Source of the DNA: Elysia marginata
Taxonomy: Eukaryota > Mollusca > Gastropoda > Plakobranchidae
Reading direction: 5' to 3'
Length of the DNA: 24,072 nt
NCBI GenBank assembly: GCA_019649035.1
Contig: BMAT01004759.1
Span: forward strand, 5,798 to 29,869
Part shown: positions 13,501 through 22,500 of the stretch, piece by piece
How the letters are laid out: every line of letters begins with the position of its first letter
Position numbering within the stretch: the first letter of the stretch is position 1
Notes under the pieces: generated by a model
What the model was told of the DNA's origin: nothing
Database searches by the model: none
Seen by the model: the letters and a program-made list of their open reading frames with translations, nothing else
Program-made: the position numbers and the translations under genes

Positions 13501-16500
13501 TGTTAAAGACAATTCCATATGATTTCTTGCAAGATGTCAAGGGCAGTATTCCATGAGCTTAAATGAATTGTAAGAAGTTGACTGAAATAGAGCTCAGTAT
13601 TGACAATGAGTTTTACCCTTCAGCTTCTCCAGATCTGAGAGTTTTCCACCTTTATAAAATAAGATACACAATACAAATACAGTACATTCCTACAGTAAAA
13701 ACTATTAGAAACAGTATGAACTATCTAGAAACAATTCAAATATTTAAACTAATAAAGGCTTTCTTTCACCTTGTCAAAAGTTTCTATCTTTTCATTTCAA
13801 TTGCAAGAAATCTACAGCCCACCCATGGATCAACAGACACTATTATGCTCTGATAAAGAAATAAACAAGCAATCCTAGAGAGTTAATATTAAAAATTTTG
13901 GTTTAAGTTAACTTTAACACTAATTTACCCTTGCTGCCTAACATATTGCTTTGCATCTCTAAAGCTTGGTACCAGTAGTTTTATTTTTCAATAAATGGTT
14001 TCATTTATAAACAAAGGAAGAAAGGAACTTCTTTTTTCATGTTTTGCAATAATGTCAGCAGAACTTATCAAGAAAGGAAAAATTGTCCTGAATAAAAATC
14101 CACCTTAATTTTCTGGCTTTTTTGGCTTCCTTTCCTTTTTTTTTTTGTTTGTTTTACTGTCACTGAGCAATATGGATAATGGTAGATCAATACAATGGTC
14201 GGAAAATTCTATGCTACTTATACTTAAAATGGCATCTGATTATGACAATCCTCTTACAATGGCTAAGAATAAGATGTTTTATTACTTTCAAAGATAAGAG
14301 AAAAGTTAGTCAAATTTGAGTCTTAATTTTAAAAGTTTGCAAACTCTGCAATATTGAAACCTCACCATTGCTGTCAAAGGAAGTCCCAAATCTGATAAAA
14401 TTCTTGAACTAAACGTTTTTGAAACACATTACCTCATAAATCAGAAGAAATAAAAAACAATAAAAATGCATATCAAAAGCAGTGAACAAACAATAAAGAT
14501 GGAGAGCAGCAATTGCAGTTTCCAAAGCTATATTCAATTCTCTTGTAAGCTCAACAAGATAAAGAAAAGGCCGACGACCAGAAATTTGAGCCCATACATA
14601 AAACATAAATAGCCAAATAGATGATTTACAAGGCAAAGTGTTTTAAGCCAAGGGCTTGATATGAGTTTCAAATTCAAAACACTTTTTGGCTTTAATAGAA
14701 ATCTATAGCACTGTAGACTTTACTAAATCTGATCTAAAAAATTGTTCATGAAACATAGGAGGAGTTCATACTCCATCTGGATATATAAAATCTAAGACCC
14801 AATATAGTAAAACACCAGAGAAAGTTTTTACATTAATCAATAAAATAATGATTTCATATTTACCAACACAAGGCCATAGGCCCCTACTTACCAGTCATGA
14901 CAGCAGCCTGCTGCATTGCTCCGCCTGCTACTCGCTTGAGCAGGAGAGAAATCTTCCCAATCTGCATGCAGCAGTCAGTTAGCAAATCTTGGACCTGAAA
15001 TCATTCAATCATCATATTGCCGAATATTGTTAATTAATCTTATTCATTCAAATCAATGAATAATACATGGATAGCACGAATGCTCTTTGCGTTCAAACAA
15101 AATTGTTTTTGTTAATTTTTTTCTTCCTTTTTTGGTAAGAATGTATCTCAATCCTGAATGACAAATAATAATTCCCTCTGTAGTATGGTAACTGCATAAA
15201 GGAAGTGTTAGACAGATAAAAACAGACATTAAAATAGTTCAGATAGACTCTACTAGTAAAGTTCTTATAGCTTTCTTAATATAAAACATTTAATGAAAGT
15301 ACAGCCAAACCCGCCAAGGTGACCATTAAAGATCAATAATGATTGAGGTTGTGACGGACAGGTAGTCGTGATTGGTAGCCAGGCTGTAAAATGTAGTTTC
15401 TTTTATGTCGCAAACAACTTTTCCTGCCAAGTTCCCATTTTTGTCATTTAACAAATAGTTGGCAAGGTTAGGAATGTGCATTGGGTTGCCGCAGGCTGTC
15501 TTATTTGTAGGTTTGTATCACAGGTAAATAAAGAAAAGCATGGAGTAGGGATGAGGGCAATTCAGAGTTTTGGACAGGTGGCTAGTTGGTTCTCAGGTCC
15601 AGAGTGGTCGTGTTGCAGAGATTTAAAAAAAAAAAGTTGTACAGAATATTGTGAGATAAAAATGCAGGTCACTGTCGTGTTTGTAAGGTGGTCATCTTGC
15701 AAAATACCAGAACATAATAAAAATGCCAGGGCAGGTTTGACTGTACTGAATTTTTTTCCTCTTGAGTGGGATTCAGTTTTCTGTTTTCAATTCAGCTTTA
15801 TTCCAATTTATTTGGCACAAAATATCTAAATCCTTTAATCTACATAGCCTACATACCTCTTTACCAAACTTCAGCGGTGTTGCTACTGCAGATCCCTGTT
15901 GTGGAAGTCGTCTCTTAATCTGTGAACAATAGAAGAAGAACATGTTGATTTTAATTGTTTTGATGAGAAAGGAAATATTGCAAACTACAAGCACACAAAG
16001 AATGATCCTATTTTGCAAAAGAAAATTGAATTGTGAGTCTATTCTTTTAGAATTTGAACTTGTATTTTGATTCTTATTATTTTATTTTCATGAAAGGCTG
16101 TCTGTGTTATGCAGACATATTTTTTCAATTACATACATTTGAAGAATTTCTGTATCAAACCTGAACACATAATTTTGTTGGATTCAGGAAAAACTACGGA
16201 AACACAATTTGTCAAAACAATTAAATTATTAAATAAATGGAAAAAAATTGATTTATAAACCCATTAACTCTTTGAACCCAAGCAGCCGCACACTGCAGCC
16301 AGTAGATCGAAACATTTGGACGAGCGGCCACACGTGGCCGGTAGACTAGCGTTACAATACTAACGGCTACGGAATTCTCCACTGGTAAAGTAGCGCAACA
16401 TTATAACGACAACGTTTACAATGCTCTATCCGCAATTTGGTACCAGAGGGGCGTTTGAATTGAAAGAGAAATTGAAAATGTGGTGAGAGACTTGTTTACA

Positions 16501-19500
16501 TTTTTGCCCTTTCTTAGAAACGTTTCTGTTGATATGGCTGCTTCTCGCCCAAGGCATTACACCTGCGAAGAGGTGATTTTATTTATTCTCAGACATTGTA
16601 GACAGTAATGAAGAGAATTAAGGCAGTAAAGTAAGAAGCTAGATTTAGTAATTTCTATGAAGAATCACATTCCATTGATAGTTTAGTAACAAACAAAAGT
16701 AAGAAGAACTTTGTTCTCTCGTACATGTAACTTTAATTTGTAACAAAATTAACAAGGCTTGAAAGAAGCAGCAGTTATAGATCAAGTTGATGTTTTGCGT
16801 CTTAGGCTCATTGTAGTATCTGAGAGAGAGCTGTGTTATTGTCAAAAAGAAAGTAGGCCTAGTCTATTTGAACTCTCTGAAGAGTCAGTCAATGGAAGTG
16901 GCTAATGTCGCTACAATAGCATAGACAGATTTAGAGGCAAGGATGAAACCCAAAATCGAGATAGAAGTAGAACTAGACCTAGATTTTGTGAGCTTTACTT
17001 CCATAATTTTGTATTCCTACCACATGAAAATGAATAACGCTATGATTATGAAACTTAAGCCAGTGAAAGATGCATATCTGAATATTTGAAACAGCCTAGA
17101 TTAATTCCACTACAAGGAAATTTACTATTTTTTGGTATCATGTAGGCTATGTGAAAATGTTTTATTTTGAAATTTCATTATTTTCAGTATTATACAACAT
17201 TTTAACAAGCAACACGCCAATTATTATAGAATAACTCATAATAAGCTTTGTATTCCAAAACTTCATTTATTTGTGATTATTTTGATATGCAACTTTACAT
17301 GTTTACCTTTCATAGAACAACACAGCACACAAAACAAAAAGATAACCCCTATCCCATTTTACTCTCTTTCATTACTCTCCATCCCAATGTGATTTTAGGT
17401 CCCGCGGTGAGAGAATTTCAATCCAACAGGCATTGCACATATCATGCTTATAAATATAATTAGCACTATTTGGTTGATGATCAAAGCAACCTCTTGATTG
17501 ATTGGCTTTGTTCATTACTAAATGATATAATTAATGTAGCACACAAGTTATGTGTGAACTTCAGAAAGAGAAAGGAATTATGCTATTATATATCAACTTC
17601 TTTAGTTAAGTTATATAAAAAGAAGTTTAAAATTGAAAACGTACAGTTTTTCTACATCTCCTCATTCGTGAAAGGACATAGAAAATAAGTGTTATTACCT
17701 TTCTAGCACAAGTGCGTGTATCATTGTTGCACGTCTCTAAATCCTTTAGCAGAATGGAGAAATTACTCTGCTCTTGTCCTGGCTGGTGAAAAAAATTAAA
17801 TCAAGTTTATTGCATGACTAATCAAACTGCTATTCATTGCTGAGAATTTGTTTCAGAATGTTCAGTCCTAAATTTGCATATTTTAATATCTGATTTGAGT
17901 AAATATGTGGTTTCAAATGACAACCACAATTTTTGTGAGTTGTATGGTACAAATTTTCATCATATCCTTACAAAAACAGTTCCGACTTTCTATATATTAA
18001 TTAACACTTATGAAAATCTGTTACAATGCCATCTGAATAAATTTATCTATTCAATGTCCTTAGGGATGCTCCATCCATATTTTATGCATGTCTCTTGCCT
18101 GCAGTAGTATTGAGCCTTAGAGTTTTAAAAAGCAGATAAGCAGCAAGAACTACAGATCCATGTAACAGACGAACCACAAGTTTCCTACTTTATTGATTTA
18201 ACCTTTATTTGGTAACGCTTTCTTTAAATACAAAAAAAAATGTATTGTTTCTCTGCACCATGCAAATTTGTATGTACTCTTTCAGTTTGTCCACTCTTCG
18301 TCTTCTTTTAATTGAAAAAATTGTTTTACAGTTTTTGCCTCTCAGTAATATGCTTTCCTTTAACACAATTGGTAATTAAGCCAAATGATAAATTAATACA
18401 AAAGCAGCAAAGAAGAAAGTTTACCAAGAGGAGAAGCTTCAGACGGGTGACCTCTGTTGTTATAGCATCGCAAGCTGACAGCACCTGGCGTACATTGTTA
18501 GACATCATGCGAGTACAGTCCACACGTTCATGTGACAGATGCACAGTATACAGTTGCTGAGGACAGAATAAGAGCACCCAATTATGTCACCTTAATTTAT
18601 CAATCATAAAGGGCGATTAAATGCAATCTTTCAGAAGAAAGTGCAATCTACTCTGTTTTGAGAATCTGATTCATAGGGCACAACTTTATAGCTATCTCTT
18701 ATAATTCTTTTTACAATTTTTTAAAAATATATTTCTTTAAAATAAAAAAAAAAACTTAACAATCTTTAATATTGTCCAGAACTGGAAGAGTTGATAGTGT
18801 AGAAGACCTTTGTAGGCGGCCTGTGCTTCCCGGGGAGCTGAGAGACAAAGAAGAAGGAGAAGTATTGTCCAGACTGGATTACTGCCACTCATTTTTGGCG
18901 GGCCTTCATAAAGATCTAATTAATTGCCTTTAAGTTGTCCAACAAAGTGCAGCCTGACTAATCTGACAAACTAAAAAAAACCCACATGTCACACAAGTTC
19001 TTTTTAACTTGCGCTACACCAGTTCTTTTAACTTGCGCTGGCTCCCTATTGAATACAGCATCATGTTTAAAATCTGCTTCATCTTTCACAAATGCCCTAA
19101 CAGCAACAAAGATCCCATTCATCTGTCAAATCCACTTGATAGATCTGCCCCTAACAGAACCCTAAGATCAGCTGCAGATAATACCAAACTGCTAAAAACA
19201 CCATGAGCCTATAAATTTTACAGACACCACTCTTTCTTCTTTTTTGGCAAAACTATCTGGAACTCACTTCCCCAAACTATCGGGGAAACTCAATCAACAG
19301 AGGTATTTAAAAAAACATTTGACATTAAAAAAACATCATTTTCAGCAACCATATTCTTAACTACCCACTGCAACCTGTAAACTATCATGGAATGAAGTTG
19401 TTATGGAAGTTATTTTTTTAATTGTAAGGTAACTTGTCCTGTGTATACTTGTATTTTAATGTTGATGTTTTTGTTAGGTATACATGTAATTGCATTGTTA

Positions 19501-22500
19501 GACCCTATAGAGCAGCCTGAAAAGTTGTGGATATGCGATATAGAAATTAAATATATTATGTTTATTATTTATACAATAGTTTTTTTTAATTTACGGAAAC
19601 TACGCTTTTACGTTTGTTAATTAATACCTGGAAAAAGCCAATAGATTTTTCCAAAAGATCAACTGAGATGGTCTCATCAAGCTGCAGAAAAAAAAACACA
19701 ACAAAGATTAAGCGTTAAAAAAATGAACAATGAAAAAATTATTCACATCAATATGTCTTGCATTCTGTCCAAATGAGTCGTAAGTCAGGAAGCTTAGTTT
19801 GGAGATATAGGCTTTTAAAGTTTAATAGGTGTTCAGAAGTCAAAATTTTTTTATGTTTTTACACTTAATTGATGTTCAATTTTCATTTTGTAGGTGTTTA
19901 ATTTTAATTGGTATGATCGCAAAGGCTTCAATACCTTTATAGTCATCTAAACTTTAAATGCTGTTTTCTCCCCTTGTTGAAACTTCACAAGCCCTAACCC
20001 AGCTGACTTCAAATTGCCATAACTTTATGCAGAAGAATGGTAGAACTTTTCTGTTTGTTGTCTTTGAAAGTAGAGAAAATAAGCTTTTCTGTCATACTCA
20101 TATCTGACTACCTTCCAATTTTGACTTAAGACTCATTTGGACTGGTTGCAAGACATTTAGGAAAACTAGTATGTGAGTTGAAAATAGTCAGATCTTAATA
20201 GTATGTTATTTTTGTCTTAATTTGTAACATATTTTTTTCTAAATTGTTTAGCTGGACTACAAAGTTACATGGTGGAAACTCAAAGATGTTTTCAAGCTGG
20301 CTGGAAATGTGATCAAGGCAGAAATCAAAGAAGATAAGAATAAAAAATCAAGAGGAATGGGAATCGTTGTTTTTGAGCATCCTATGGAAGCTGTTCAAGC
20401 AGTGTGTATCCTTTACAGCCAAGGCAATGAACAATCGTTAAAAAGACTTTGCATATGAAATGCCCATTTAGCTCAATTGTACTATAAATCTAAGCCATAC
20501 AGCCCCTGTCAGAAGCTTTGTGAAACTGATGAAAAAGGTAACCCTGGCCAAACAAATGCAGACTTGCCAAATTTCACGATCTCATCATGAGATTCACGAA
20601 TTCAGGCCCTATCTCACGATCATCGAGCGTTTCTAAAGATCTGGAGTCACCAAAATTATATAATTGAAGTCTGCTAAAGTATGATAGTGAAAAGAAATGA
20701 AATAAAAATCACAGTTGTCACGGAATTGTTTAACAATCAAAGTTTCAAAAAAGTTTTACAATTGACAATATTTTTTAAAGATTTTTCTTTTACCTGATCC
20801 TTGCGTAGAAGGTCAATGAAGTAATCCAGGTGTCTCTCGTGAGCTGACATTTCTGGATGCAGTGTGCCTACTTTCAAGAAAAGTTCAGTGCTGCAGCTAC
20901 TCAGTGCACTAAAAAGATGTATGAAAAATTGCTCGTCTCAGTCATGACTTGGTTAACATATTGCTTGAAACCAACAACTGTATATAAGTTTCATTTTCAA
21001 AATTATTTCAAACAATTTGGAGAGAGAGTTCCAAATTTGACCTGTTATTTTCCATATCCATTTTTGAAAATACCATAATATTATCATGAATTTATACTTT
21101 TTTGAACCAAAGATTACAGAAATTTTACTATACTGTTTGGTGTTAACCCATTCTGAGTAAATAAAGAGGTAAAAAAACTAGCATTTTATTGCAAATTAAA
21201 AAAAAAAAAAAATTAAAACTACCTTTCATATTGAGCCATGACACTTTGCAAAGTGTTAAGATGTAGAATCAGGTTGTAAGCAAAGCTACACTGCTCTGCC
21301 TTATGGCTTTTCAAAACATCATCTCTCTCAATCTTGTCAGTCACATCAAACTGAAATGAATAGAATATAATGGCATAATTATTCTTACAATCTGAACATC
21401 CACAATAAAGTGAAGCCATGATAAGAAAGGTAACATGTACATTTACTTAAGGTAAGAAAGAACAGCGCAGCAGCTTTTTTAAATTTTTATACAGCCTGAA
21501 CTTATTCTTGATATTTTAATAGTTTTAAATAGTATTTATGTCTCCCACCTCTGAACTCCCCTCAAGCCTGATTGAGATGTCAGACTGACATTCCAGAAAT
21601 AGAGTTTACCTATTTCACATACCATTTAAATTCAACAAAAAATCATACATCTTTCTAGAGAACTAAGATAATTTCAAGCCACTTGAAACATCTGCAAGCT
21701 GAACAAAAATGCAATATTAAAAAAAAAATCAAGGTCTTGAAATGTGAACAATGCATCCAACTCGTTTGGACTTGGCGCAATAGACATATTTTTAGTCAAG
21801 GATGTTAGTAAAAAAATTACCGCTGCAGACAAAAATTAAGGGGAAGAGTAAGGAATGTGAACTTTTGCAATAGACAGACAGACTAGAGGAAAAAGAAAAG
21901 TATTACCTTGTCCTTCACTTGAGAAGCCAACATATCAGCCTTATTGATTATTCGAGGAATCATCAATAGAACACACATGGCATCATAGTCACCTGTGCAA
22001 AATACAAGCAATTATTTATCATCACTGCAATATTTTTATTTTTTTCGTATCAGTTGATGTTTATCACTTGAATGTTACATAGAGATCTTTTGGAAGATCT
22101 GCAAAAATGATTTTGCCACAGTGGAATGAAAGAAAATTTTCTTTTCCCTTTTTTTTTTTGGAAGACAGGTGGGTGGGGTGGAAAGAGCCTAATTGCAATA
22201 CTAACTCCTTTGTGAGGTGTCACATTATCAATTTTTTTTTCAAATATCTTTTCCTACTAATAATTTTAAAATTAAAAACAGAATATATATTATTTAGATT
22301 CAAAGAACGGCCAATCATGATTTTCTTTCTTGATAGCTTTTCCACTTTATCTAAGAAATACAACTCTTAACAGGCACATGAGTTTTGAAGACAATCAAAC
22401 GTTTTTCAGATAAATTTTAAATATCAAGAGTTTCTCAAATTATTAGTATCTCTTTTTTCTGCATAAACATGCTTGAGCATGCAAAGTTACCAATAAAATA

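Larger units (their letters stand above)
6387..14891 (-). other. DCTN1 intron w10-w11 (about 8.5 kb)
   Basis: Exon w10 ends ...VMTG(1 base) and exon w11 begins ATCGAGAAGGG, so the two join directly as DREGLL. No p150 residue is missing, so the whole 8505 bp is one intron. It is about five times longer than any other intron here. I could place only one degraded MITE (about 10328-10498) and a 22-bp tandem repeat (11927-11970). Several open stretches were examined (7520-7747, 9739-10020, 11244-11462 and 14409-14636 on minus; 7825-8061, 11218-11412, 13092-13355 and 13563-13853 on plus); none shows a domain I recognise, and codon content looks AT-driven. 6400-7200, 8100-9700 and 12270-13030 hold nothing I can name. 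Confidence 0.85.
18750..19565 (+). mobile_element. Decayed CR1/L2-like non-LTR retrotransposon, C-terminal RT end plus 3' UTR
   Basis: One plus-strand frame runs from about 18863 to the stop at 19378-19380. It reads [47 protein letters not shown] and [20 protein letters not shown]. These are the hallmark motifs of the region C-terminal to the RT in CR1/L2/jockey-type ORF2 ('LSRLDYCNSLLAGLP', 'LHWLPI..RI.FK', 'LWNSLP..IR...S...FK'). At least four in-frame stops (TAA, TGA, TGA, then TGA at 19203-19205), several at positions where Arg is usual, show decay. The tail (GATATAGAAATTAAATA near 19535-19552) resembles CR1/L2 3' ends. It is antisense to DCTN1 in intron w6-w7. The left boundary is uncertain. 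Confidence 0.8.
18557..19627 (-). other. DCTN1 intron w6-w7 (1071 bp)
   Basis: About three quarters of this intron is the CR1/L2-like remnant with its nested insertion. The rest (18557-18750 and 19565-19627) is AT-rich intronic sequence. Confidence 0.75.
19682..20793 (-). other. DCTN1 intron w5-w6 (1112 bp)
   Basis: Contains the 404-bp inverted-repeat element, the antisense hnRNP M-like exon and the TCACGA repeats, each annotated separately. The remaining sequence is AT-rich and featureless. Confidence 0.75.

Noticed and set aside
15476..15829. 117-codon open reading on the plus strand, the second longest in the window
   Set aside because: It begins inside one MITE and runs across its terminus into flanking intron, so it cannot be a conserved gene.
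16921..16990. Arg/Asp/Glu-rich reading that might be more of the piggyBac-like transposase N-terminus
   Set aside because: No frame continuity with the start at 16534 and no diagnostic motif; left out of the element.
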